The notes beneath the pieces were generated by a model, which was given only the letters and a program-made list of their open reading frames with translations, made no database searches and had not been told where the DNA came from. Both the position numbers and the translations under genes were made by a program. Below, in pieces: positions 35,938-44,400 of a stretch of 64,000 nt of DNA (position 1 is the first letter of the stretch; each line of letters begins with the position of its first letter). The stretch lies in contig CAUDQR010000004.1 of assembly GCA_958451615.1 (NCBI GenBank), positions 1-64,000 on the forward strand, read 5' to 3'. Origin of the DNA: an uncultured Collinsella sp. (GTDB lineage: Bacteria; Actinomycetota; Coriobacteriia; Coriobacteriales; Coriobacteriaceae).

Positions 35938-38066
35938 TTGCGGCGTCCGCCTCCGTTGGCGCCCTGACGCCCCTGAGCTGCACGGTTGCGGCCGGCGGTG
36001 TTCTGCGCACGCGACATGCCGCCGTGCCCCTTGCTGCCCTTGGGGCCCTTGCTGGCGCCACCGTGGGCCTTGCCGCCCTTCTTACCGGCGCCATGCCCGC
36101 CGCCGGCAGAGGTCTCGCCCGGGCGTGGCGGCACGGGGCGAATCAGGCAATGCTTGGTGTAGCCGATCAGATCGCGACGGCCGGCCTTTTCCAGCGCCTC
36201 GCGCACGAGCTTGTAGTTCTCGGGCTTGCGATACTGAATGAGCGCACGCTGCATGGCCTTCTCGTGCGGGTCGCGTGCCACGTAGATCGGCTTCATGGTG
36301 CGCGGGTCCACGCCGGTGTAGTACATGCAGGTCGACATGGTGGATGGCGTGGGGTAGAAGTCCTGCACCTGCTCGGGCATGTAGCCCATGTCGCGCACAG
36401 CCTCGGCAAGCTCCACCGCTTCCTTCATCGTCGAGCCGGGATGGCTCGAGATCAGATACGGTACCACGTACTGCTTGAGTCCGTATTCACGGTTTAAGCG
36501 CTCAAATTTGCGGCAGAACGCATCGTAGACGGCGCGGCTCGGCTTGCCCATCACGGACAGCACCGCGTCGCTCACGTGCTCGGGCGCTACGCGCAGCTGG
36601 CCCGAAACGTGATGCTCCAGCAGCTCGCGCAAAAACTCGTCCGAGGCATCGGCCATGGTGTAGTCAAAGCGGATGCCGCTGCGTACGAAGACCTTCTTGA
36701 CGCCCGGCAGCTGGCGCAGGTCGCGCAGCAGCTGCGTGTAGCCGCTCTCATCGACCACCATGTTCTTGCATACGCTCGGCCACAGACAGCGCTTGTTCTT
36801 GCACACGCCGTGCTTGAGCTGTTTGTCGCAGGCGGGACGGCTAAAGTTGGCCGTCGGTCCGCCCACGTCGTTGATGTAGCCCTTAAACTCGGGGTCGCGC
36901 GTGAGCAGCTCGGCCTCGCGCATGATCGAGTCGTGGCTGCGCATCTGCAGCACGCGGCCCTGGTGGAAGGTGAGCGCGCAAAACGAGCACTCGCCAAAGC
37001 AGCCGCGGTTAGAGCTGATGGAAAACTTGATCTCGGCAAAGGCCGGCACGCCGCCCGCGGCGTCGTAGTCGGGGTGCCAATCGCGTGCGTAGGGGAGCTC
37101 GGCCACCTCGTCCATCTCGTCGGTGGTGAGCGTCGCCGACGGCGGGTTCTGTACCACATAGACGCTGTTGGGGTAGGGCTCTACCAGGCGATGTCCGGTG
37201 ATGGGGTCCATATTCTGCTGCTGCACGTTAAAGCTGCGCGCATAGTTGAGCTTGTCGGCGGTAAGGTCGTCCCAGCTGGGCAGCAGGTCGTAGTCGTAGA
37301 CCTCGTCGAGCGAGCTGGTGCGGTAGACGGTGCCGTTGATATAGGTGATCTGGTCGACGGGCAGTCCGGCGTCGAGCGCGTCGGCGATCTCGACGATCGC
37401 GTGCTCGCCCATGCCGTAGATGAGGATGTCGGCGCCCGAGTCGAGCAGCACCGAGCGCTTGAGCTTATCCTGCCAGTAATCGTAGTGGGCCAGACGACGC
37501 AGGCTCGCCTCGATGCCGCCGATGATGATGGGCGCGTCCTTGAACGTTTGGCGGATGAGGTTGCCGTAGACCGTGACGGCGCGGTTGGGGCGGTGCCCCT
37601 CTTTACCGCCAGGGGTGTAGGCATCGGTGTGGCGACGATGCTTGGTCACCGAGTAGTGGTTGACCATGGAGTCCATGTTGCCGGCACTGACGAGAAAGCC
37701 CAGGCGCGGCTCGCCGAGCACGGTGATGCTGGCGGGGTCGGTCCAGTCGGGCTGACAGATAATGCCCACTTTGTAGCCGTGCGCGTCGAGCACGCGGCTG
37801 ACGATGGCCATGCCAAAGCTGGGGTGGTCCACGTAGGCGTCGCCACAGATATAGACGAAGTCACACTGGTCCCAACCGCGCGCGTCCATATCGGCGCGGC
37901 TGACGGGGAGGAACTTATCGCGGCCCGGGCGCCAGGGACGGGCGGGCGCTGCCGGGGTATGAGCGGCGTGGCCGCCCTGGGCCTTGCCGCCGCGCTTTTG
38001 CTGCTGGCCCTGTTTGCCCTGCTGACTGCGCTGGTTATTCTGAGCGTGCTGAGGCTTTTTTGCCAC
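35934..38066 (-). CDS. YgiQ family radical SAM protein
   Basis: Radical S-adenosylmethionine enzyme, 710 aa, of unknown reaction. The cluster motif CFGECSFC (CxxxCxxC) is near residue 357. It is preceded by the long YgiQ N-terminal domain (DFVYICGDAYVDHPSFGMAI, GGIEASLRRLAHYDYW), and followed by the YgiQ C-terminal region with RVAPEHVSD and YPTPSTMSTCMYYTG. The start is probably GTG at 38066, right after GGGAGGGATC; the reading frame stays open to 38237 without a site. Both ends carry basic low-complexity tails (Gln/Lys-rich at the front, Gly/Lys/Arg-rich at the back), like the helicase at 19737. Stop codon overlaps the CPBP stop. Confidence 0.9.
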   Translation of the reverse strand: MAKKPQHAQNNQRSQQGKQGQQQKRGGKAQGGHAAHTPAAPARPWRPGRDKFLPVSRADMDARGWDQCDFVYICGDAYVDHPSFGMAIVSRVLDAHGYKVGIICQPDWTDPASITVLGEPRLGFLVSAGNMDSMVNHYSVTKHRRHTDAYTPGGKEGHRPNRAVTVYGNLIRQTFKDAPIIIGGIEASLRRLAHYDYWQDKLKRSVLLDSGADILIYGMGEHAIVEIADALDAGLPVDQITYINGTVYRTSSLDEVYDYDLLPSWDDLTADKLNYARSFNVQQQNMDPITGHRLVEPYPNSVYVVQNPPSATLTTDEMDEVAELPYARDWHPDYDAAGGVPAFAEIKFSISSNRGCFGECSFCALTFHQGRVLQMRSHDSIMREAELLTRDPEFKGYINDVGGPTANFSRPACDKQLKHGVCKNKRCLWPSVCKNMVVDESGYTQLLRDLRQLPGVKKVFVRSGIRFDYTMADASDEFLRELLEHHVSGQLRVAPEHVSDAVLSVMGKPSRAVYDAFCRKFERLNREYGLKQYVVPYLISSHPGSTMKEAVELAEAVRDMGYMPEQVQDFYPTPSTMSTCMYYTGVDPRTMKPIYVARDPHEKAMQRALIQYRKPENYKLVREALEKAGRRDLIGYTKHCLIRPVPPRPGETSAGGGHGAGKKGGKAHGGASKGPKGSKGHGGMSRAQNTAGRNRAAQGRQGANGGGRRN

Positions 38067-38319
38067 GATCCCTCCCGGTGTTTGTATGCTGCACGTAATT
38101 GTAACCAGTCTTTTTGGGACGGGGCTAAAAAGACTGGTGGAGTACATGGGCTGGCGGATCGGCGTGTCGATGCGGATGCCGTTTGTTTCCAGACTGTGTA
38201 TCCCCGTGTCGAAGGGGCCGTTTCGCGCGCACGCCATGTTGTCAATGGGTTACAGTATGAACGGCGGCTATGTTTCCGCCAACGCACGAGAGAGTCGTCA
38301 ACAAGGAGGATGCACGACG

Positions 38320-39039
38320 ATGCAGCGTGCCAAACAGATATCGGAGTCCATCGAACTGGGCATTATCCTGGCGCTCGCCGGCGGCTTTATGGATGTGTAT
38401 TCGTACATTGGGCGCGACCATGTTTTCGCAAACGCGCAGACGGGCAACATCCTGCTTGTGGGCGTGAGCATCTCGGAGGGCAATTGGGCACTTGCGGGGC
38501 GCTACTTCTTCCCCGTGGTGTCGTTTGCCGTGGGCATTATGCTTGCCGACCTGGTACACGAGCGGTTTGGCAGCGTGATTCACTGGCGCCAGGTGACGGT
38601 GTTCTTTGAAGCCGTCATCTTGCTGGGCGTGAGCTTTATCCCCGGTGGCGATTTCAACCTGCTCGCCAACTGCCTTACCTCGTTTGCTTGCGGTATGCAG
38701 GTCGAGAGCTTCCGCAAGATTCATGGACACGGCATCGCTACGACCATGTGCATCGGCAACTTGCGCAACGCCCTGCAAAACGTGGACGACTATATCATCA
38801 CCCACAAGCGCGGCTTTTTGGAAAACGGCGCACTGTACTTTGGCGTGATCTTCACCTTTGTGTTTGGCGCCGTGCTGGGCAACTGGTGCATTGAGCGCAT
38901 GGGGCTGCACGCCATTGCGGTGGCGAGCATGCTGCTGTTTATCGCGTTTGCCATCATGTTTATCGATCGCGAACGCGACTTGCACAGGAAATGGGCCCGC
39001 ATCGTAGCTGACTGGCAGACCACGAGTCTTAAGCGCTAA
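38320..39039 (+). CDS. YoaK family membrane protein (DUF1275)
   Basis: Integral membrane protein of 239 aa with about six helices. The N-terminal ALAGGFMDVYSYIG followed by FANAQTGNILLVGV is the DUF1275 signature. Function in the family is unknown; some members are predicted transporters. The start at 38320 follows AAGGAGG about ten bases upstream. A frame open to 38086 is non-homologous and was not used. It ends in a strong terminator at 39047-39105. Confidence 0.9.
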   Translation: MQRAKQISESIELGIILALAGGFMDVYSYIGRDHVFANAQTGNILLVGVSISEGNWALAGRYFFPVVSFAVGIMLADLVHERFGSVIHWRQVTVFFEAVILLGVSFIPGGDFNLLANCLTSFACGMQVESFRKIHGHGIATTMCIGNLRNALQNVDDYIITHKRGFLENGALYFGVIFTFVFGAVLGNWCIERMGLHAIAVASMLLFIAFAIMFIDRERDLHRKWARIVADWQTTSLKR

Positions 39040-39046
39040 GGTGCAT

Positions 39047-39113
39047 GTTCGTAACAACATTCAGGAGCCAGAAAAACTATCTAGCTCCTGAATGTTGTTA
39101 CGAACTGCTTTTT
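39047..39113. terminator. Strong bidirectional-type terminator hairpin
   Basis: A perfect 22-bp inverted repeat (39047-39068 with 39084-39105) with a 15-nt loop, followed by GCTTTTT on the plus strand. It lies between the convergent YoaK gene and the 179-aa hypothetical gene and can serve both. Confidence 0.88.
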
Positions 39114-39118
39114 GCGAT

Positions 39119-39655
39119 TTATTCGAGATGCTCTTCAATCCGAGCCCTAAGAAGGGCAATGGCTGTAGGTATTCCAATTGCGGCGGCTAATTCGGCTTTA
39201 TCCAAAACCTGTATGCTAAAGCACGATTGTTTATCACATTGAAGGACGATAACTGAAGATAGCTTCACTTCCTGTTGGCTGAATATATCGTAATCTCCAA
39301 ATAGGAAGTTACCTTTTATTGCGTAATTCGGTATGTTCGTTACGCACTTCATCTCAAGTCTGTTTAGACCATAATCGAACACCGCAACTTCCTTGTGTTC
39401 GATGATGAGCGCAACCCTGGGCATGTTGCTAAAGCCACCGTCGACGACAGTGAAGAGTTTTTCATTCGCATCGTCATAAACGGTATATTTAAGACTCGAT
39501 AGCTGTCCTAGTGGACCCGTGAACCCATGTCTTTTGATGTTGAGGTTGTCTCCCGCTGGGTTGATGAGAGCCAGAGTATGCGGATAAGGATTACCTTCAA
39601 TTGAGATTCGATATTCGTTTGTAGCCGTCTTGCTCGATTTAGGACCAGTAGCCAT
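39119..39655 (-). CDS. Hypothetical protein, possibly LURP-one/tubby-like
   Basis: Protein of 178 aa, not recognised with certainty. The middle, KYTVYDDANEKLFTVVDGGF followed by PRVALIIEHKEVAVFDYG, has the alternating beta pattern seen in LURP-one-related/tubby C-terminal folds. No signal peptide or membrane helix. The region is richer in A and T than its neighbours, which hints at recent acquisition together with the AT-rich stretch to 40070. ATG at 39655 is used; a GTG directly before it is also in frame. A weak GAGG lies about 12 bases upstream. Confidence 0.65.
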   Translation of the reverse strand: MATGPKSSKTATNEYRISIEGNPYPHTLALINPAGDNLNIKRHGFTGPLGQLSSLKYTVYDDANEKLFTVVDGGFSNMPRVALIIEHKEVAVFDYGLNRLEMKCVTNIPNYAIKGNFLFGDYDIFSQQEVKLSSVIVLQCDKQSCFSIQVLDKAELAAAIGIPTAIALLRARIEEHLE

Positions 39656-40070
39656 CACGCGTCATCGCCTCGATCGAATTGGAACCGTCTTCTACTTCGT
39701 GCGGAGAATTGCGCTGTACGTTGCGGTACATGCAGCTGCAATAACCGCATGGGCAATTTCTAACAAAATGAATGACGCTATTTGCTGCATGCATTTTATT
39801 TACTATAAAGTATCCTTTTATAAACGTATTGTCAAACATATATTGCTAAAACAGAAACAATTTATAGACTGAGTTGGTCGTATTCTTTGGGCGATTGCTC
39901 CTATAATCTAGCCTTCGCTGCTGTCGGGAGGGAAGGACTGGGGCTCCGTTATTATGTTGAAACGCTTTAACACTTTTGACGTTCTCATGCGTTTTTTGTT
40001 TCAAAAGCGTTAGGATGGGACTCATAGCGTGGGGCGTAATGGGCGCCCCGCACACGATGGGAGGCTATCA
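39656..40070. other. AT-rich intergenic region with candidate operators for the dehydrogenase
   Basis: A 415-bp gap between divergent genes, clearly more AT-rich than the surroundings (for example TTTACTATAAAGTATCC near 39800). Short open frames on both strands lack domains and ribosome sites. The dehydrogenase-proximal end has a TATAAT at 39902-39907 and two AACGCTTT-containing sites (39956-40014). Confidence 0.5.
39956..40014 (+). promoter_or_regulatory. Inverted pair of AACGCTTT operator-like sites upstream of the dehydrogenase gene
   Basis: GTTGAAACGCTTTAAC (39956-39971) and, in the opposite orientation, CAAAAGCGTTAGG (40002-40014) share the core AACGCTTT. The pattern resembles LacI/CcpA-type operators, though it does not match the cre consensus exactly. 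The regulator is unknown. Confidence 0.4.
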
Positions 40071-41237
40071 ATGGCTAATCGTTTCGTTCTCAACACCATT
40101 TCTTATCATGGTTCCGGCGCCATCAAGGAGATCCCCGGCGAGCTCCAGCGTCGTGGCTACAAGAAGATCTTCGTCTGCTCCGACCCCGATCTGGTCAAGT
40201 TTGGCGTTACCGCTAAGGTGACCGACGAGCTCGACGCCGCCGGTATTGCTTGGAGCCTCTACTCCGAGATCAAGCCCAACCCCACCATCCAGAACGTCAA
40301 GGACGGCGTCGAGGCCTTTAAGGCCGCCGAGGCTGACGCTATCGTGACCATCGGTGGTGGCTCCTCCATGGACACCGCCAAGGCTATCGGCATCATCATC
40401 AACAACCCCGAGTTCGCCGATGTCCGCAGCCTCGAGGGCGTTGCTCCGACTAAGAACCACGCTGTGTTCACCATCGCCGTGCCGACGACCGCCGGTACTG
40501 CCGCCGAGGTGACCATCAACTACGTTATCACCGACCCCGAGAAGGTCCGCAAGTTCGTGTGCGTCGATACCAACGACGCCCCCGAGGTCGCCGTCGTCGA
40601 CCCCGACATGATGGCTTCCATGCCCGCCGGCCTGACCGCTTCCACCGGCATGGACGCTCTGACCCACGCCATCGAGGGCTACACCACCAAGGGTGCTTGG
40701 GAGCTCTCCGACATGTTCCACTTTGAGGCTATTAAGCTGATCAGCGAGAACCTGCGCGACTCTGTCGCCGAGGCCAAGTCCGGTCAGCCCGGCTCCGGCC
40801 GCGAGGGTATGGCTCTTGGCCAGTATGTCGCCGGCATGGGCTTCTCCAATGTCGGCCTGGGCATCGACCACGCCATGGCTCACACCCTGTCCGCTCACTA
40901 CGACACCCCGCACGGCGTCGCTTGCGCCATGCTGCTGCCGATCGCCATGGAGTTCAACAAGCCGGTTTGTGCCGAGCGCCTGGCCAAGGTTGCCGTTGCC
41001 ATGGGTGTTGACACCACGGGCATGAGCACCGATGAGGCCGCCGACGCCGCCATCGCCGCCGTCAAGCAGCTTTCCGCCGACGTGAACATCCCGCACGTCT
41101 GCGAGGCCATGAAGGCCGACGAGATCGAGGTCCTGGCCAAGGACGCCATGGCCGACGCCTGCTTCCCGGGTAACCCGCGCGAGGCAACGCTCGACGACGT
41201 CATCGAGCTCTTCAAGAAGATCTGCCCGGCTGCCTAA
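40071..41237 (+). CDS. Iron-containing alcohol dehydrogenase (FucO/lactaldehyde reductase-like)
   Basis: NAD(P)-linked group III alcohol dehydrogenase, 388 aa. The NAD-binding loop GGGSSMDTAKAIG is near residue 95. Iron ligands lie in the segment after MDALTHAIEGYT and in GIDHAMAHTLSAHYDTPHG, with the usual Asp-His-His-His set. The length is typical. The start at 40071 follows GGGAGG. Codon usage is extremely biased to C-ending codons, as in highly expressed genes. It is monocistronic with a terminator at 41291-41329. Substrate is inferred: short aldehydes such as lactaldehyde or acetaldehyde during fermentation. Confidence 0.92.
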   Translation: MANRFVLNTISYHGSGAIKEIPGELQRRGYKKIFVCSDPDLVKFGVTAKVTDELDAAGIAWSLYSEIKPNPTIQNVKDGVEAFKAAEADAIVTIGGGSSMDTAKAIGIIINNPEFADVRSLEGVAPTKNHAVFTIAVPTTAGTAAEVTINYVITDPEKVRKFVCVDTNDAPEVAVVDPDMMASMPAGLTASTGMDALTHAIEGYTTKGAWELSDMFHFEAIKLISENLRDSVAEAKSGQPGSGREGMALGQYVAGMGFSNVGLGIDHAMAHTLSAHYDTPHGVACAMLLPIAMEFNKPVCAERLAKVAVAMGVDTTGMSTDEAADAAIAAVKQLSADVNIPHVCEAMKADEIEVLAKDAMADACFPGNPREATLDDVIELFKKICPAA

Positions 41238-41290
41238 CTTGGTTCGGCGGGCCCTGCCCGTTAGCCCCACAATCGTCCTCGGACATGTTG

Positions 41291-41329
41291 GAGGCCCCGC
41301 TGCGCTCGTTGCGCGGTGGGGCCTCTTTT
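41291..41329 (+). terminator. Rho-independent terminator of the dehydrogenase gene
   Basis: GAGGCCCCGC pairs with GTGGGGCCTC, with an inner GCGC helix, followed by TTTTG. Confidence 0.88.
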
Positions 41330-41394
41330 GTCTCATGGAAACCTCCTGGAGCGGCGACAAGAACATGCCGTGAACAGGTGGGGGTAAGGGGAGC

Positions 41395-41628
41395 GTGCAT
41401 TTTTGCGAGTATTCAGCAGGCCGAGTGGATTGCATACAGTTAAAACGTGATTATTGCGGTTTCAAGTAGGAATGAGCGAGCGGCTTCGACAAAGGAATCT
41501 CGGCTGAAGGGACGACTTGTTCGTTTTAAGCAGCGGTATGCCCCAAATAAAGGACGAGACGGTCGGTTTTACCGTCTCCTGATGGTGCTATCGGGCGCTG
41601 CGATGCTGAATATTCCGTTATTTGCACG
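41395..41628. repeat. ~234-bp element with inverted 24-bp ends, copy 2
   Basis: Left end GTGCATTTTTGCGAGTATTC (41395 on) and right end GAATATTCCGTTATTTGCAC (to 41628) are imperfect inverted copies of each other and match the ends of the element at 22175-22407. Similarity also continues right of the element (GGTGGGGTACCTTGA). Confidence 0.7.
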
Positions 41629-41836
41629 GTCCAAGGTGGGGTACCTTGACGCTAGAGAAATAAATGCCTCATTTTTATGCAGGAATCTATATCTTTTATA
41701 CAAGAATAGGATTGAATGACACGCGTGCGCCCAAGCCGGTGCATCGACGTCTGAGGGCTGGTCGGCTCCCAGGGCTTTGCACGTGCAGAACGGTTAAAAT
41801 CGGGACTTGGTCTTAGTTTTATATGGAAGGATACAT

Positions 41837-42880
41837 ATGGCTTCTAATGATGATGCTTCGTTGGAGGGGACGCTCTCCTATATCACTGAGCAGCTTAAGG
41901 CGCTGACTTCTATTGCCTCGCCTACGGGCTTTACTCGTGCGGCGACTGATTATTTGATGGAAACCCTGCGCGATATGGGCTTTGAGCCCGAGCGCTCCAA
42001 TAAGGGCAATGTGCTGGTTGAGCTCGGCGGCGAGGGTGAGCCGCTCGTGTTGGCGAGCCATGTCGACACGCTTGGCGCCATGGTGCGCTCCATTAAGGAC
42101 AATGGTCGCCTGCGTCCCACGACGCTCGGCGGGCATCAGTGGTCTACGGCCGATGGCGAGAACTGCACCGTCTTCACGCGTGACGGCAATGTGTACACGG
42201 GTGTGGTCCTCAATACCGAGCCTTCGGCGCACGTGGCCGACGAGCCGGTCAAGACCATCGAGGGAAACATGGAAATCCTGCTCGATGAGAATGTCGACAG
42301 CAAAGATGATGTGCTCGAGCTGGGCATTCAGACGGGCGATATCATCGCTATGGATCCGCGTACCACGGTGACGGAAAGCGGCTACATTAAGAGTCGCTTC
42401 CTGGATGACAAACTGTCGGCGTCGATTCTGCTGGGTCTGGCCCGCGCCGTTGCTGACGGCGAGGTGACGCTTTCGCGCAAGGTGTCGCTGCTCTTTACCG
42501 TGTATGAGGAGGTCGGCCACGGTGGTGCCTTCGTGCCGGCCGACACGCGCGAGATGATCAGCGTTGACATGGGCTGCGTGGGCGACGATCTGGGCTGCAC
42601 CGAGCGCATGGTGTCGATTTGCGCCAAGGATTCGGGTGGCCCGTACAACTACGACCTGGTGACCACGCTGTCTAATATCGCGCGCGAGCTGGAGCTCGAT
42701 TACGCCATCGATGTGTACCCGCACTACGGTTCCGACGTCGAGGCCACGCTCTCGGCCGGCTACGACATTCGCCATGGTCTGATCGGCCCCGGCGTGTACG
42801 CGAGCCACAACTACGAGCGCAGCCACATCGACGGCGTGCGCAACACCTTTGAACTGGTTCGCGCCTACGTTCAGCGCTAG
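41837..42880 (+). CDS. M42 family metallopeptidase (aminopeptidase)
   Basis: Cytoplasmic dinuclear zinc or cobalt aminopeptidase, 347 aa. The metal and catalytic motifs are ASHVDTLGAMV, a DDKLSASILL segment with the bridging Asp, EEVGHGG with the catalytic Glu, VDMGCVGDD, and a late histidine in YASHNYERSHIDG. Length is typical of the FrvX/PepA-like family. The start at 41837 follows GGAAGGA. It is preceded by the ~234-bp repeat element and followed by a strong terminator, so it is a single-gene unit. Confidence 0.9.
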   Translation: MASNDDASLEGTLSYITEQLKALTSIASPTGFTRAATDYLMETLRDMGFEPERSNKGNVLVELGGEGEPLVLASHVDTLGAMVRSIKDNGRLRPTTLGGHQWSTADGENCTVFTRDGNVYTGVVLNTEPSAHVADEPVKTIEGNMEILLDENVDSKDDVLELGIQTGDIIAMDPRTTVTESGYIKSRFLDDKLSASILLGLARAVADGEVTLSRKVSLLFTVYEEVGHGGAFVPADTREMISVDMGCVGDDLGCTERMVSICAKDSGGPYNYDLVTTLSNIARELELDYAIDVYPHYGSDVEATLSAGYDIRHGLIGPGVYASHNYERSHIDGVRNTFELVRAYVQR

Positions 42881-42914
42881 GGGAGCAGCTTGCGACTCGG
42901 CTGACCAATCGCTA

Positions 42915-42939
42915 AGGCCCGATTTCTCGGGCCTTTTTT
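42915..42939 (+). terminator. Rho-independent terminator of the M42 peptidase gene
   Basis: AAGGCCCGA pairs with TCGGGCCTT around TTTC, followed by TTTTTT. Confidence 0.9.
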
Positions 42940-42944
42940 CGTTT

Positions 42945-42974
42945 TTGGCCGTTTAGTATTATGATGTATATAAT
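42945..42974 (+). promoter_or_regulatory. Candidate sigma70 promoter of the HTH-HipA gene
   Basis: TTGGCC (42945-42950), an 18-bp spacer and a perfect TATAAT (42969-42974) lie 44 bp before the ATG at 43019. The flanking region is AT-rich and lacks a separate repressor gene. Confidence 0.55.
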
Positions 42975-43018
42975 CTATTAACTAAACGCGTAAATTACTT
43001 AACGAGGTGATGCGGCAT

Positions 43019-44392
43019 ATGAATACATCTGAGTACTTATCTATGGGTGATGCCGCCCGCCTGTTGGGCGTTACGAAAGCCCGCATATCGCAACTTGCCG
43101 CATCGGGGACGCTTGTGTGCGATATTGTGGGCGGCCGGAAGATGGTCGAGTACAATTCTGCGATCGCCTATCAAAAGGTCCGCAAGCGAGGACGCCGTCC
43201 TGCGGCCGATGTGGGACGCAAGTTTACGCTGATGTCGGCCGACCATGAGGTCGCGCATGTCTCATTTGATCCGACACGCGAGTTTTCCTTCGAAATCGCC
43301 GAGGTCCTCGATGCGCAACGAATGCCGTTTGGCACGTACTCGAGCTCTTCTCCAACAGTGAATAAGCGGGAGCTCAACGCGTGGTGGGGGCATCGGTCGG
43401 TGCCCGATGTTCGCCCCGGGCTTATCTCGCGCTACCGCGAGCTGGGGATTGTCAACGGCGTTGAGGTGCCGGTTCAGTGTCTGGGCCTCTCGCTTTCGGA
43501 TTGCTATTGGCTGCGGCCGGCAGAATGCGATGGGCTCGAATGGCGAAACCTCAATTACTTCGAGAATGATTTTGAGCGATCGGCGCCCGAGGGGCGTTCG
43601 GGTTGGCTGGAAGGCATCGGTCTTAAAAATCCGGATAACACGTCCGAGGGCGAGCTCCCTAAATCGTGGATGATCCGGAACGGCATTCGCGTTTTGGCTA
43701 AAGGGTGCGGGATGGACGATCAGCGTCCCTTTAACGAGGCGGTTGCAACGGCTTTGCATCGTCGTTTGCTTTACAAGGAGGAGTTTGTTCCTTACACGGT
43801 TGAGCGCATGTTCGATGGCCCCGTGTGCCTGTGCGACGACTTTCTTGGCGGCCGCGAGGAATACATTCCGGCCGTTTACGTTAAGGGCGCACTTGGTAGC
43901 CAGCGGGGAAACTCGACGTACGACCGGTACTGCCGCTTTCTTGGTAAGCATGGAGCAGACGAGGCTGCCGTGAGAAGGTCTATGTCGCAGATGATCGTTT
44001 GCGATGCCCTTTTGGCCAACAGCGATCGCCATTGGCGAAACTTCGGCATCATCCGCAATGTTGACACCCTGGAGATAAAACCTGCACCGCTGTTCGATAG
44101 CGGCAACTGCCTGTGGTACAACGTGCCAACTGCCGTGCTCGCAGCTGGGGAGTTTGGGTTTTCCGCTAAGCCGTTTGGGCCCGACCCTTCCGTCCAGCTG
44201 GCGCTTGCGGACTCACTCGATTGGTTCGATTCATCGCGGCTCAACGGATTTGTTGATGAGACGATCGAGATTCTTTCGCAGAGCGAATGGGCGACGGCGG
44301 AGGGTCGACTCGAGGCCATTTGCCGCGGCCTCGAGCGTCGCGTAATCGAGGTTGGTGCCGCTGTTGAGGTACTTCGACACGTGCGGCGATAA
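43019..44392 (+). CDS. HipA-like kinase with fused N-terminal helix-turn-helix domain
   Basis: Protein of 457 aa. Residues about 4-60 form an excisionase/MerR-like DNA-binding domain (YLSMGDAARLLGVTKARISQ). The rest resembles HipA-fold kinases: LGLSLSDCYWLRP, the catalytic loop LANSDRHWRNFG with Asp336, and the metal motif LFDSGN with Asp360. The start at 43019 follows CGAGG. Classic HipA works with a separate HipB antitoxin that supplies DNA binding; here the HTH is on the same chain and no hipB gene is adjacent. It could be a self-repressing solo toxin or a regulatory kinase. Target unknown. Confidence 0.8.
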   Translation: MNTSEYLSMGDAARLLGVTKARISQLAASGTLVCDIVGGRKMVEYNSAIAYQKVRKRGRRPAADVGRKFTLMSADHEVAHVSFDPTREFSFEIAEVLDAQRMPFGTYSSSSPTVNKRELNAWWGHRSVPDVRPGLISRYRELGIVNGVEVPVQCLGLSLSDCYWLRPAECDGLEWRNLNYFENDFERSAPEGRSGWLEGIGLKNPDNTSEGELPKSWMIRNGIRVLAKGCGMDDQRPFNEAVATALHRRLLYKEEFVPYTVERMFDGPVCLCDDFLGGREEYIPAVYVKGALGSQRGNSTYDRYCRFLGKHGADEAAVRRSMSQMIVCDALLANSDRHWRNFGIIRNVDTLEIKPAPLFDSGNCLWYNVPTAVLAAGEFGFSAKPFGPDPSVQLALADSLDWFDSSRLNGFVDETIEILSQSEWATAEGRLEAICRGLERRVIEVGAAVEVLRHVRR

Positions 44393-44400
44393 TCCCGCGG

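Larger units (their letters stand above)
41238..41836. other. Intergenic region with terminator and second ~233-bp element
   Basis: A 599-bp gap. It contains the dehydrogenase terminator (41291-41329), the repeat element 41395-41628 and its right-hand continuation to about 41715. A 90-codon frame spans 41447-41719, but it overlaps the repeat and has no ribosome site or domain. Confidence 0.6.

Noticed and set aside
39639..39839. A 66-codon minus-strand frame with several cysteines upstream of the 178-aa hypothetical gene
   Set aside because: No ribosome site; cysteine spacing matches no known motif; the region is AT-rich non-coding in appearance.
41447..41719. A 90-codon frame in the second ~234-bp element
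   Set aside because: It spans the element end, lacks a ribosome site, and the corresponding part of copy 1 is not open in the same way; similarity is in DNA ends rather than in protein.
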